The notes: generated by a model not told the origin, from the letters alone. A stretch of 64,000 bases of DNA from Mycoplasmataceae bacterium (GCA_020024755.1 JAHHTH010000003.1:1-64000), one strand, 5' to 3'; counted from the stretch's first letter, positions 12,945 to 25,662 are shown. Program-made: numbers and translations.

Positions 12945-13463
12945 ATGGGAAATACAAAAACTAAAACTATTACAAAACAAGAAGTTGAAACAAAGACTAC
13001 AAAACCGGTAGAAAAGGTTGAATTAAAACAACCAGCTAAGGTTAATCTGAAAGAAAAACTATCAGGTAGTCAATACTTTTGATATATCTTCTTATGTATT
13101 ATTACATTTAGTATTTTCTATTTCGTTATTAAGTCTAAAGTAAACAAAGCAAATCAAAAAGATTTCTCAAGAGATGCAGAACCAACTTCTGATACTACTA
13201 AACAATTAAAAAGAAGTGTAAAGGTTCCATTTGCAATTGAAGAATTAATTGAAGCACTAGGTGGACAAGATAATATCTTAACTGTTGAAGCTTCATTATC
13301 ATCAACTAAAATTGGTGTAAAAGAAAAAGATAAGATTAATCAAGAAGCAATTAAGAAACTTGGTGCAAAAGGAATTATGATTTCTGGATTAAAAGTATCT
13401 ATGGTATTTGGAGATATTTCTATTGCCATTAAAGAAGCACTAGATAAGAAATTAGGTTATTAA
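12945..13463 (+). CDS. Membrane-anchored PTS EIIB-like protein without the phosphorylation cysteine
   Basis: 172 residues: a charged N-terminus, one transmembrane segment (about 45-66), then a domain (about 90-170) that follows the fold pattern of glucose-family EIIB. Its LGG-x-DNI opening, VK-x2-DKI strand and GA-GIM-SGL-V-FG end match. Aligned with the EIIB domain of PtsG in this window, where Cys546 is phosphorylated, the equivalent residue is Ser117 and the flanking S-T-R-L-R is lost. It should not carry phosphate as a normal EIIB does. Its place just after pgk suggests a regulatory or scaffold role, but this is inference. Orphan EIIB-like genes are known in mycoplasmas. GAGG precedes ATG 12945. 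Confidence 0.7.
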
Positions 13464-13464
13464 T

Positions 13465-13917
13465 ATGGCAACAAAGAAAAATACACAAATAGATGAATAT
13501 ATCAAAGACGAAAGTTTAAACATTGATATAGTTGCAAATAAAATCTTCCAAGAAATCTATGATCAATCTCATAATGCAGAAGTATGTGTTAAATGTGGTA
13601 GTCATTTAATTGATTGTACTGATCAAGAATCATCAATCTATAAATGTAAAGAATGTAAACAATCATTTAGTCCTCGTACTAATTCACTTTACAACAAAGT
13701 TAAATTCACTAATGATAAATGAATTAAGATTCTAACTTGTATGTTAAGCGATTACACATTAGAAGATACAGTTAAAGTAGTACAAGCTAATGCTGAAACG
13801 ATTAAACGTAAATGAGCTTTAATCTATGCAGGAGTAGATTGAGAAAAGTTTAATATTCTTGTTAGAGAAAAACCAACTAAGAATATTTATGCTGATTTTG
13901 AAGTAATTATTAACTAA
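13465..13917 (+). CDS. Zinc-ribbon protein related to the N-terminus of IS1595-type transposases
   Basis: 150 residues. Four cysteines in two CxxC knuckles (Cys41/44 and Cys61/64) are followed by F-S-P-R-T and a W-x-KIL segment. This matches the zinc ribbon that precedes the catalytic part in IS1595-like transposases. No DDE catalytic domain follows and there are no flanking inverted repeats, so it is not a mobile element. It starts one base after the previous stop and looks like a stably kept part of the pgk cluster. A DNA- or RNA-binding role is possible but unproven. Confidence 0.65.
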
Positions 13918-13931
13918 TAATTTATATTCAT

Positions 13932-13959
13932 AAAATGCGACCTACGGGTTGCATTTTTT
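13932..13959 (+). terminator. Rho-independent terminator of the pgk cluster
   Basis: AAAATGCGACC pairs with GGTTGCATTTT across a short loop, with one G-T pair and a T-run at the end. It sits 15 bases after the zinc-ribbon stop codon. Confidence 0.85.
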
Positions 13960-14038
13960 GATGTTATAGAAATTTTTTTCAAAAATTCTCCACTTTCATT
14001 TTTGAGTGCTAAAATAACTTTGAATTAATGAGGGGATA

Positions 14039-17000
14039 ATGAAAAAGTTAAGAAAAAATAGCCTAAGCAAGGTATGCCTAGGGTTAGGAGCTATTGGAGG
14101 AACAATAGCACTAGCTTTTGGCAACTCAATTTTGAGCATCGACAACATGGTTCGTATAGATGTTCAAAATACAGAAACTACTATAACAGCTAAAGATAGT
14201 ACACCTACACCATCACCAATGGGGATGATGGCACCTAACATAGTTGCAAACAATAGTGCAGCTCTTGAATTTCCAAACTTTCAAGAATATGCAGGAGGCA
14301 CTGTTACTGGGACAGCTTGTGCATCTAGTGATAAGTATGTATTAATAGACTTAATTAATAGATTTGCATTAGTAGATAGTTATACTGGTGAAATAGTACA
14401 CTATTTATACCAAGATCATGACTTACCATTAAACTTAACAGGTGCTTATTACAATAAGTATGATGATAAATTCATTTGATTATATGGAACAGTTAATAGT
14501 AACATTGGTTCTGGACCACTTTTCCCAATTACAATGAACTGTACAATATATGATCCAGTTGCAAATAAGTATCACAATACAGTACTTGAAGGAATCAATG
14601 GTAAAGTAGGAAACACATATGCTTGTACATGACCAAGCATGAGTTCTAATTTTGCTGCACTAAATAAAGATGCCACTGTAATTTTTAGAACAGAAGAAAA
14701 TGATGCAGTAAATGGACAAGGTAGTGCTTTTGCTTGAGTTAATACATGAGATAAAGATGATATTACTCAAACTCAATCATATAAGATTTCTAATGCACCA
14801 TTTACATATCCTGATAATGTTTCAATTCACACTATGGGTTTAACCTTAGGAACACAAGGTGCAGAAAAGAATTTAATGTATGTTGTTTATGATACTGCAA
14901 TTGGTAGTAGTTCTAACCCAACATATAAGAGAGTAATAGACTTCTTCCAAGGTACAGATGGTGGTTTAGACGCATTAGGTTCATGAAAAAAGATGGGTAC
15001 ATGAGAATGCACAACTACAAGTGCTAAATCTATGGCAGCTGGTAACTTCACAATAGATTCAATCATTAATTCTAATATGAGTTTATTTGTTAACCCTGAT
15101 ATGAATAGTTTTAAGGTTATGTGACCTTCACTTTGATTTGATAAAACTTGTGAATATTGAGAATTTGAATGTAACACAACTACAGGTGTTACTATGAAAA
15201 AGAGAGATCAAAACTTTTATTCAAATGTACAAACAGCACAAGCTACATTCCAAACATTTGTAGTAGGACAACCTTACACAGACTTTAAACCTAGATATAC
15301 ATTCTGAGTAAATGATGGTAAGAACGTTCAAAGAAGATTCCTTAAATTAGATGTTCCATTAATTGATTCAGTTCCATACAAATTAAATGAATATGATATG
15401 ATTCAAAGTTTACCTTTAATTTGATCGTATAACACAATGTATTCTACACTACCTCCAACAGGTGATAGAATGTTCTTATTTGCTTGTGATAACCAAGACT
15501 ATTGAGTATTTGATATTGCAGGTAATGGTGGTAAAGGATCATTTGCTTATAAATTACCTAATACTACTTGATTATATACATACGATCAAGCAGTATCTAT
15601 ATGAACATACAATGATATTAATAACCTAAATAAGAAGAAACCATCCCAAGTAACAAAAGATGATATTACAAGCCTTGTATTAAATAACACAACATCATTC
15701 TATAACTTATTACCTAAAGATGTAACTAAGAATGATTTTACTGTTGAATTCAATAATGCAGATGATCAATTAGGTTACTTAACAGTAACTATTAAAGTTG
15801 ATAAGATGATGTATCAAATTAGTACAGAACAACCTGCACCTCCAGGAGGTATTGGTGGAACTGTTATTATCAAAGGGTTTGATGGTACAGGAATGATGGC
15901 ACCAACTGTATCTGGTGGATTAAATGGTGAAGTGACTAATATCTTAGGTGAAAATAATCACGTAGTTAATACATATAGCTCTTCAGAAATAATGGCTAAT
16001 GGTAGTGGTGGTACACTTGTACCATTAGTAAATGGCTTATCTTTTGTTGATGATTATACTGGAAAGATTAAAGCAACATATAGCGATACTTCTATGCCAG
16101 CAAAGGTAGAACAAATTGTTTATGATATGGCTACTGATAAATTCTTAGTGTTATATGATGGTAGCACAGGTGGATTGAATTTATTACTATACTATCCAAC
16201 AGCAAATAAATGAGCAGATTGTGGAATGCTATATGATGGAATGCAAGGTGGATGAAGAATTAGTTTAAACTGTGTACAAGATAGTTCTTTACCAACATCT
16301 TATACATTAACTAACTATAGTGGTTCTAGTCAACAAGTAGGACAAATGATTGGTAACTTCTTTGTCTTTACAATTGATGATCAAATTCAGAGTGTAGTTA
16401 ATAGTGGAATGTTACAATACAACATTCAAAATCCTTCAGGTGAAACATATTATACTTTAGATGCAGGTCTATTTGTTGATAGTAAAGGAGTTTACTATCT
16501 TTATGAATTAGACTATTCACCAGATAATGGTGGTGTAATTGAACAATACTTATGAAAAGGTACAACATTTGGACAATTGAATCTAGTATCTAACTCTGTG
16601 GTTAGTAGTAATGTAGCTGCACCATCAGCTGACAATATGCCACAATTCATTAGACAATGAGTTCCTGCTACTCCTATTATTTGTAATAACAGTTACACAA
16701 ATGATGTAGATATTCAAGCAAGTCAAATATTTATTTGAAATACAAATGGTACACAATCATTAATGCAAATCCAAAGTGATATGAATGGTGGAAGTACACA
16801 AGTTTCTAATATTTCACTAAATGGACAAACAGCAAAATCAATTGTAGCTAACGCTTGAAATAACAATCCAGAAAATCAATCACAAACAATTGATATGATT
16901 TTACAAAACAATATGGTTTATTCATTCCAAATTAACTGAGGACAAATGAATAGTTTATTACCTAGCAATTTCTTTTCTAATCCTCCAGCAAATGATGGAA

Positions 17001-20000
17001 CATATAATTCATATAACACATTAGTTAAATATAATCCTAAGAACTGTGATTATGTTATCTCTAGTGAATCAACATATGATATCTTTGGATTTAGTAATGA
17101 AACTGGTGATATGTGAGCCATTGCAACACCTATATGAGATTATACAAAATATGGTTTAGCTTATAATACACCAACTAAATGAATTCTTGCTGCAGATGCT
17201 ACTATGCAGGTCACTACATTAAAAGGTGCAGAAAATTGAAATACAACTAAAACTATTTATGATGTAAGTCCAGAAGATTTAGCGTCATTAATATATAACA
17301 ACAATAGTACATTCTATAATGATCTAGCAGCTAATACTAGTGCTGATAATTTTAGTATTACAATGTCTAATCAACAAGGATCTGCTGGTAGTGTTCAATT
17401 AACTATTAAACTAAATAGATTTATTAATGATTTAGGTGAACAAGTTACAGTAAGTCCTGGACAAGAATTAGTTAATACAATTACATTAACTAATTTCATG
17501 CCACAACAACCTACTAGCTTACCATCAACTATTGATGTAAATGCAAATGATGGATTAAATCCATATGTTTCAACTAACCAATCAAATGTAAGTAGTTTAA
17601 CAAACCAAATTCAACAAGCATTAAATAACCCAAGTTATTACTTACCAAAAAACTTCACTGTTTCTAATATTCAAAAGACATCAGGTACATATAGTTCAGG
17701 TTCATTTGGTGTATCTGTTGATGTTAGTCCAACATATGACTCAAATGGAAATATTACTACTGCACCACAAACAGTTACAGTAAATGTAAGTGGATATGGT
17801 CCATATAATACAACATACATAAATAATCCAATCATTTCAGCAAGTGATATTTCAATGTTAGGAATGACAGATGATGTTGCAAAACAAAGAATTGCTGAAG
17901 CAATTCAAAATAATCAAATCTTCTCAGGACAAGTTGGTGTATTTAATCCAACTACAGGAAATTGTGATCCAGATTCTGCATATGCAACTTTAAGTACTTT
18001 CAGTGAAGGCGCAATACAATTAGGAACTGCTGATAAGAATTGAAGTAACAATACTATTACTTATCCTGTAACATTCCCTACTGGAATGATTTATACAGCT
18101 GGTAGTCAATCTACTAGTCCAACAACTATTAACATTACATTCAATAATTTCCAAGTAGCTAATACAGCATTAACAAATAGTAAGTTTACTTATAATTCAT
18201 TATGACCAAATACTACTGCACCTGCATTAGATGCTTCTACAGTTAATGAAGCATACTTTAAAGATATGATGGTTGCACAACAATCATTTATGTTTAAAGA
18301 CTTAAAACGTCCTATTACAGCTAGTGATATTACATTTACAAATTATCCATCACCTATGAACCCTGACTTTGTAGTTGAAGGTAAAATTACATTATCATTT
18401 ACTTTACCAACTGATGCTTCAACAACTACGAGTCCATTCACTTATACAATTACTGGATTTAATGCAACTAAAACAACATTAAAGAGTGCTGATGGAACAT
18501 ATCCTTTAGGAGATGCAAATAAACCAGCAATTCAAGTAACCCAAGATGAAATACAAAATAAGATTGCTGCAGATAAAGATCAAATCATTTCTAATCTACC
18601 ACCATCATATGATTGAAATAGCAATGTAACTTATTCTGGATTTGATAATACAAAAGCAGGACAAGTAACAATTAATGTTCATTTAAAAGGTGTTAATACA
18701 CCTAGTGGTACATTAGATGTTCCAGTAACAATTACTGGATATAAAACTGAAGGATTAACAACAACACTTGACGCTTCACAACCAATTGCTTTAAGTGGTG
18801 TAAATGGTATCTTAGCAAGTGATGTAAGTTCAGCTGATAATTCAGATACAGTTAAAGGAGCAATCTTAACTGCAATTAGATCTAAATTACAAAATCTAAA
18901 TACTGGTGTAACACCAGACTCAATTACTAATAATGATTTAACATTTGATGTAGTGCCAAATTCAGCTAACAACGCAACACAATCAGTTCAGCTAGTATTA
19001 CACTTATTAAATAACAAAGCATGATTGAATGGATTACCACAAGAAAACTTTGATTTTAATAATGCTAAATATACATTTACAGGATTTAAACAACAAACAC
19101 TTACTAGCCAAAAAGATAGCGGTCATTCATTGACAGTTACAGATCCACTAGACAAGCAAGATGCAAATGTATTTGACAATGCTGCTGCAACTAAATATTT
19201 ACAAGATAATATCAATAATATTTTTGATGGGGTACCAGCTGGTACAACAATTACAAATGTACAATCAGTTCCAGATGTATCTAAAGGTAGTGCAAAGGTA
19301 ACATTTACTCTATCAAATTATTACAATGATAAAGGTGAACCAGCTAACAAGCAATCTAAAACATATACTGTGATAGTAGATGGATTTAATACTGCAGATA
19401 CAACATTAGTATCATCTACAATTAATGTTGGTGCAAATACAATTTATAGTATTGATACAAATACAATTACAAAAGAATGAATTAAATCTAAATTTACTGA
19501 AGCAAACTTCAAGAATTTACCTTCACCATATAACCTACAACAAGGACTAACAGTTGTTTCAAATATTAGTAACAGTTGAAATGATCCAAGTGTAGCTTTT
19601 GCTACTATTAAATTTACTATTCAATTAACAGGAATTAATACAAGCCAAGGTAGTGGGAAATCACAAACATTTGATGTAACATTTACAGGTTTTAAAACTA
19701 CTGATGATACAACAACATTAGCTAACTATGAAAATACAATTGGTGGTGGTATTTCCAACTTATTACCTTCTCAAATAAATGCATCAAATTTATCAACATA
19801 TAGTCCTGCTATTGCTCAGGCAATGAGCGAAAGTAAAACAGCAATATTTAACAACATGATTCCTAATGCTAAATTAAGTGCTAATGATATCACAATTACT
19901 GGTGTAAGTTCACCAATTAATAAAGACGGTTCAATTGTAGTAAATGGAACTCTATCAAAGAATGTTGCTTGATCAAATGGAATTAAGCAAGATATTCCAT

Positions 20001-21274
20001 TTACAACTAAGTTATTGGGCTTTATGAAAGCTACTGAAACTACATGAACAAATAAAGATGTAGTGGGTGTTGGATTGGAAAACACATATGTATTAGATTG
20101 AACTACAAATTTAGCTACTCAATATATTAAAGAACATCAATCTGATTTCTTTAATAATGTACCATCTAACTTTAATTTCGACAAAGATGTTAAAGTAACA
20201 TTAAAAGGGCAAGATGATAATACAGGAACTGCAATTGTAAATATTGAACTAAATAATTATAATGATGCAGATGGAAATCCAAAAACAAGTCCAGCTATTA
20301 CAAAGACATTTACAATCTCTGGATTTAAACAAGCAAATACAAATAAAACTATTGTTAAACAAAACGCTCTAAAGAATGTTTTTGGGCCAGGACAAGCTTG
20401 AGATGGTAAATCTCCATTCACTGCTGATATTATGCATGATGATACAAGTAAGGATGATTATGCAAATGCTTTAAAGAATTGACTAAATACTGGAGACAAT
20501 GCAAAGAGTATTTTCAATAACTATTCTTCAAATGGTACAACTACTCAAGTATCATCTGTAACTATTGCACCAAATCCAGCTGATCCAGATGGTAGTGTAA
20601 AAGTAACAATCTCTTGTGATAATGCTTGATTAGGTGATAAAGCAGGTCCTTATAAAACTGAAGTAATTATACCAACAAAGAAGACTCCACCAATTGATGT
20701 ATCAAATAGTATTACACCAGATGAAATTCACAACATTGTTCAACAATGTGGTAATGATGTAGGCGCAATAAAAGATAAAGTTGCAAGTAAGATATATAAT
20801 GCACTTAAAAATGAAGTTGATAGTCAAACAAATGGGCAAAACAATTATCCTAATGAAGTAAGAGGATTATTTAATAATTCTAATAAGTCTAAGATAATGA
20901 ATTCAATTAAACAAGGAATCAAAGTTAATGTAGCAAATGATGGTTCTAATAAAGTATCTTCAATTACATTTGATCCAACTCCATTAGTAGGTGGTCCTGG
21001 TTTTGCTGATGGTCCATTAGCTTCAATCCACCATTTAAAAATTGATAGTGCAGTATTTAACAATGAACCTGCACCAAAACAAGAACCTCCAATTCTACCT
21101 ATTGGAGATGAAATGAAATGATGAATCTTCGTATTAATCTGTGACATTTCATTAATAGTTATTATCTTTGCTATAGTGTGATTATTTATTGCAAGACAAA
21201 AACGAGGCAAAGATGATTATGAATCAATTGTTAGATTTTCAAAAGAAGAAGAATCAGAAGTATTTAAGAAATAG
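14039..21274 (+). CDS. Giant repeat-containing surface protein with lipoprotein-17-like domains
   Basis: 2411 residues. An N-terminal signal segment (about 10-32) has no lipobox cysteine. A first half of about 1100 residues is rich in Tyr, Asn, Asp and Gly with blade-like repeats such as LVDSYTGE and VDDYTGK, and may form a propeller. The second half (about 1080-2220) consists of some ten units of roughly 90-110 residues ending in a strand of the form V-T-I-T-G-F/Y. This is the pattern of the mycoplasma lipoprotein-associated type-17 repeat. The C-terminus has a transmembrane anchor and a charged tail. Surface adhesin or antigen is the likely role, and the repeats could expand or contract by recombination. 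GAGGGG precedes the start. It is convergent with the acetyltransferase at 21289, 14 bases apart. Confidence 0.8.
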
Positions 21275-21288
21275 ATTATAAGATTAAA

Positions 21289-21726
21289 TTAATATGTGGA
21301 TTTAGTAGTGTCATAATACATACTTATGGCACTACTTCCATTTCTATAGTAGTTCTTTAATTCTGCATAATCTTTAAAACCTGCTTTATAGTACAATTGA
21401 TGAGCAATCTCATTAGTAGCACTAACATTTAATGTAAATATTAAATTACAATTTTTAGGATGATGAATTAAGGTATGTAATGTTTGATAGGCATATCCTT
21501 GTCTTCTATATTCTTTGAATATGCATAATCTAACAATATCGCATATTTCATTTTCAAATCTTAACATCATATAACCAACCACCACTTGGTTATAGATGAT
21601 AAGGTAACATTTAGTGTGCATTTGAGAGGTTAGTCTATTTAATAATTCTCAACTATATGCTTCTTCTTGGAAGCATATTTGATCATAATTATATATCCTT
21701 ACTAAATCATCAGTTTGATACAACAT
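21289..21726 (-). CDS. rimI: RimI-like GNAT N-acetyltransferase
   Basis: 145 residues. It shows the GNAT fold: an N-terminal E-x-Y-S-W-E-L segment as in RimI, the beta4 strand leading into R-R-Q-G-Y-A (acetyl-CoA pyrophosphate loop), and a final N-x2-A-x2-L-Y-x3-GF motif. RimI acetylates the N-terminus of a ribosomal protein and often sits with tRNA t6A genes. Here it stands alone, so the substrate is uncertain. The start at 21726 is chosen because it has AAAGG upstream and restores the N-terminal strand. An in-frame TGA is read as Trp inside that extension. Confidence 0.75.
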
Positions 21727-21779
21727 ATACCTTTATTGTATATCTATTTAGTTAAAGATAAAGGGTGTAATGGAAGTGC

Positions 21780-21849
21780 TTGACAATTATTCTGGGAGGG
21801 GTGTATACTTAAAGAGTGGTGGTATTTTTAGTATTCAGATTACTGCCAC
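21780..21849 (+). promoter_or_regulatory. Promoter with interrupted G tract and 5'-terminal hairpin
   Basis: TTGACA (21780-21785), 18 bases, then TATACT (21804-21809). The spacer contains GGGAGGGG just before the -10 box. The transcript would begin with a 9-pair stem (21816-21824 with 21841-21849, two G-T pairs). The same layout stands before the paralogue at 54253, where the tract is nine unbroken G. Confidence 0.75.
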
Positions 21850-21881
21850 AAAATATTAATTTATTAAAAGGAGAAAATATT

Positions 21882-22745
21882 ATGGGATTTTGAGGTAAAC
21901 TTGGAAAAATCGTTAGTATCACTATGATTTCAGTTGGTGCCGTAGGTACAGCTGGTTTTGGTGCACTATTAGGTGTTGGTGCTAATAAAGAATATAGTGT
22001 AACTGTAGACCTAGCTAAATTAAATCCAACTAGTTATGCAACAGGTGATGCAGGTTCAGGTCCTACTGGACCAGAAACACCATCAGGAGCTCCAACTGCT
22101 CCTACACTTCCTCCAGAAGTTCAAAAGGTTGTAGATAGATTAAATAATGCATTTAATAACGCTTCAAAGGCTGAATTTTCTATAGGAATTGGATCTTTAA
22201 ACTTTGATGACTATCCAACTATAACTACATGAGATGTTAATGGCAAAAAACTTGATATGCCATCAGCAAAGGAAATTAATGATTTACTTAAGAGTTATTA
22301 TGACAAATTAACTCCAGAACAAAAGCAAACAATTGATAATGCAATTAAAGCAATGATAAATGCAGATACAACTGGTCAATTAAAAAAGGCATTTGATGCA
22401 TATAGAAATCCTTCATACAGTAATTTTCTAGATTATTTTAAGAAGATGGGGGATACAGAAGTATCTTCTGTTAACGATAAAGGTCAAGAAGTAAAAATAA
22501 CTGTACGTCAATTCTTGCAAAATGAAATTTCTAAAAACAAAGAATTGTTAAAAACTTTACCAGCTGGTCCAGAAAAAGATGGAATGGAATATGCAATCTC
22601 TTTATATGAAGAATCAATGGATATGCTTGATGCACCTTCACAAGCTAATGCTATGATGATCTCAGGTGCAGTTCTAACTACTATCTTTAGTTTAGTTACT
22701 ATTGCTGGTATTCCACTATTAATTCTTTGCAAGAAAAAAGCATAG
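21882..22745 (+). CDS. Surface antigen with constant ends and variable middle (copy 1)
   Basis: 287 residues. The first 30 residues hold one hydrophobic segment starting MGFWGKLGKIV, and the last 35 hold a transmembrane segment ending in CKKKA. Both ends are almost identical to the 54253 product. Between them the two proteins differ in length and sequence. This copy has a Pro/Gly/Ala linker (about 58-83) and a charged helical region with a lipoprotein-like GSLNFDDY segment. Both termini are hydrophobic, so the centre is probably exposed outside the cell. GGAG precedes ATG 21882. The paralogues also share promoter and terminator, which suggests exchange of the central part. No function is known to me. 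Confidence 0.7.
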
Positions 22746-22774
22746 TAATAGATTTTACTAATTTATAGATTCAT

Positions 22775-22808
22775 AAAATAACTTGTTCTTAATTGGGCAA
22801 GTTATTTT
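22775..22808 (+). terminator. Rho-independent terminator
   Basis: AAAATAACTTG and CAAGTTATTTT pair perfectly across a 12-base loop, with T-rich sequence after. A nearly identical hairpin with a different loop follows the paralogue at 54868-54905. Confidence 0.88.
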
Positions 22809-22899
22809 ATTTCTTAATATATTTTTCAATTAAATCCTATTTATAAATCCTTCTCAATAAAATGCAAGTCTTAATACTTCTTTTATAAAAAAATGCAAT

Positions 22900-22918
22900 A
22901 TACTTTATAATAAAGTAT
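22900..22918 (+). promoter_or_regulatory. Palindromic -10 region of the ptsG operon
   Basis: A perfect 19-base inverted repeat (ATACTTTAT, A, ATAAAGTAT) is centred on the -10 box TATAAT (22906-22911), 18 bases before the small membrane-protein gene. Such symmetry over a promoter suggests an operator for a sugar-responsive repressor. No -35 box is clear. Confidence 0.5.
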
Positions 22919-22935
22919 GCGATAAAGGAAAGACA

Positions 22936-23244
22936 ATGAAGAACGAATTAAAACAAGAACCTTCAGCTATTAAAACAAGTATGTCTAACTTTTCTGCTAA
23001 ATGTAAGGATGTTGAACCAAAATATTGAGTTAACATCGTTTTGTGAATTCTTACATTACTAGCTCTTATTGCAGTTATTGTAGTATCAGCTATGCAAGAT
23101 GAAATCACAAATGCAGTTGGCAGCAAAGAAGGATTTTCTAATGTAATAGCTGGTGTTGTATTAGGTTTTTCTGTTTTATTAATTGCTTCAATTATTCAAA
23201 TTGTTTCAATTAAGTTAATTCAGAAGCGGAAAGGTAGTAAATAA
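22936..23244 (+). CDS. Small two-helix membrane protein, first gene of the ptsG operon
   Basis: 102 residues: a soluble N-terminus, then two hydrophobic segments (about 33-54 and 71-94) and a short basic tail. AAAGG precedes ATG 22936. Its TAA overlaps the ptsG ATG by one base (TAATG), so the two genes are almost certainly translationally coupled. I do not recognise a family. An accessory or assembly role for the transporter is possible from coupling alone. Confidence 0.65.
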
Positions 23245-25619
23245 TGCAATTAAAAGCTACCAAAACAAAAAATTCTAATCAACAACTAATTGGTGAAAAA
23301 CCAAAAAAGAAGAAAGTGGTATTACCATACATTCAAAGAATTGGTAAATCACTATTATTCCCAATTGCTTTATTACCACTTGCAGCAATCTTTTTAAGAG
23401 TTGGTGCATTGATTCCTGATGCTGCTCATGGAGCAAGTCAATTTGCTAACATCACAGGATCAATTTTAAGATCAATTGGTAATGCTGTATTTGGACCAAT
23501 CTTACCAGTACTATTTGCAATCGGTGTTGCTTTTGGTATGAGTAATGACCAACGAGGTGAGGCAGCCTTGGTTGGATTTGTAATGATGATTTTGTTACAA
23601 ATCTTCTTAGCTAGAAATGGTGCCGGATTTGCTGGCGCTGGAATTAATCTAGTACAACAAATTTATGGAAGTGTAGATGTTGTTATCCCTGGAACTACTC
23701 TACCAACACATGGGATAACAATTTCTGATAAAGGTTTCCTAGGATTATTGGAATTCGTAGGTTCAGACGAAAATGAATCTGGTGGATTTGTTTTTGTAAT
23801 TAAATACCAAATGTATGACAGTATTATGGTTAATAATGTTCTAAATGGTATTGCATGTGGTATCTTAGTATCAGTTATTTACAACAACTTTAACAAAGTA
23901 GAACTTCCTAATATCTTAGGATTCTTCTCTGGTAGAAGATTAGTACCAGTATTAACACTAATCTTCGGTGCAGCATTCTCAGTTTTATGAGCAATCATTT
24001 TCCCATGAATTGCATGATGTGTATATTACCTTTCATATTATATGCAACAAGCAACAGGAAATAGATGAGCTAATGCTGGAATTATGGCAGGTTATGGATT
24101 CATTAACAGATTATTAATTCCATTTGGATTACACCACATCCCTAACACATTATTCTGATTTGCTTTAGGAACTTATCAAGATGGTGCTAATACAATTGTT
24201 GGTGATATCAATGGATTCTTACATGGTGATGCATGATCCGCAACATTAGGAGCTAACAATTCAGGTACATTCCAATCAGGAATCTTCCCATTCATGATGT
24301 TTGGTTTACCTGCTATAGCAGTAGCATTTAAGAGAAATGCAGAAAACAAAGAACAAGCTAAGAAAGTTGCAGCATTATTATATGGTTCTGCAGCAGTAGC
24401 ATTCTTTACTGGAATTACTGAACCAATTGAATTTGCATTCATGTTCATTAGTCCAGCATTATATTTAATCTATGCAGTACTTTGTGGAATCTGTGGATTC
24501 TTTGTAGGTGCAATGCAAATTCAATTAGGATTTGGATTCAGTGCAGGATTTATAGATTACATCCTATCATTCCCTAAATCATTAGAAATTATCAAAGCTA
24601 AAGTTGATCATGGAATTTATAACAAAGTAGATCCAATCCTAGCTAACCCTGGTATGTTAATTCCTGTAGGATTAGTTGTATCAGTTGTTTACTACTGAGT
24701 ATTTAAATTCTGTATTGTTAAATTACATATGCCAGCTCCAGGTAGAACACCTAACCTAATTGTTGATGAAGGTGACATGCCTAATGACAATAAGTCTAGC
24801 AATGATAGCAAGTGAACTAAGGATGCAAGAATTATTGTTAATGCTATTGGAGTTGAAAACTTCGAAAAATTAGATTGATGTTCAACTAGATTAAGATTAA
24901 CTGTTAAAGACAATAGCAAGGTTGATATTCCAACTATTAAGAAAACATGTAGTCGTGGAGAAGTTAAATCTGGTACAACAGGACTTCAAATTATCATTGG
25001 TCCTAATGTAGAAATGTTAGCTAATGAAATTAATAGATTATTATCAAACAAATCAGAACTAACTTCAACTTCTAAACCAATTGTTCATGAAGATAAACAA
25101 CCAGTTCAAATTGATTGAAACAAATTACCTAAATCTAAGAGATACTGATTAAGTCAACCTAAGAAAGTAATTCACGATGTATACAGTCCATGTAATGGTG
25201 AAGTAAGCGGATTAGAAACACTTAAAGACGAAGTATTCAGTAAGAAGCTAGTTGGTGATGGAATTGTTATTGATTGTAAAGATGGAATAGTTAGAGCTCC
25301 ATTTACAGGGAAAATCGTTCTTGCAACTCCATTCAAACATGCTTATGGAATTATGAATGGAACAGGTAGTGCAGTATTAATTCATATTGGAGTTGATACT
25401 GTAAAACTTGAAGGATACGGTCTTAAATCATTTGTACAAAAAGATCAATTCGTTCAAAAAGGTGATGTTATTGCAAAACTTGATTATGACTTCATTAAGA
25501 AGAAAGGTTTAGACCCAAGAGTAATAGTATTAATTACTGGTGATTCTAAACATATGATCACAAAGAAAACATCTAATAAAAAAGTTACTGAAAAAGATGT
25601 TCTTCTTGAACTTCAATAA
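23244..25619 (+). CDS. ptsG: PTS glucose-family transporter EIICBA
   Basis: 791 residues. It takes up and phosphorylates glucose or a related sugar. The order is EIIC (about 20-510, multiple membrane helices and the conserved G-x-TEP-x-EF loop), EIIB (about 525-610, phospho-Cys546 in DWCSTRLR) and EIIA (about 645-785). In EIIA the phosphorylated His714 (LIHIGVDTV) and its partner His699 (KHAYG) are present. All three phosphotransfer sites are intact, so HPr can feed the single chain directly. The spacer between EIIC and EIIB is long and Asn/Asp-rich. It is the second gene of the operon and ends at a strong terminator. Exact substrate (glucose, N-acetylglucosamine) is not resolved. Confidence 0.93.
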
Positions 25620-25662
25620 TTAAACCAAATTTAAACATAAAATACTAGTTTATACTAGTTGG

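Noticed and set aside
13465..13917. Insertion sequence
   Set aside because: No catalytic transposase domain, terminal inverted repeats or target duplication were found.
13995..14015. Half of a CIRCE heat-shock element (GAGTGCTAA) before the giant surface gene
   Set aside because: The matching left arm is absent; only a few positions fit, so HrcA control is not supported.
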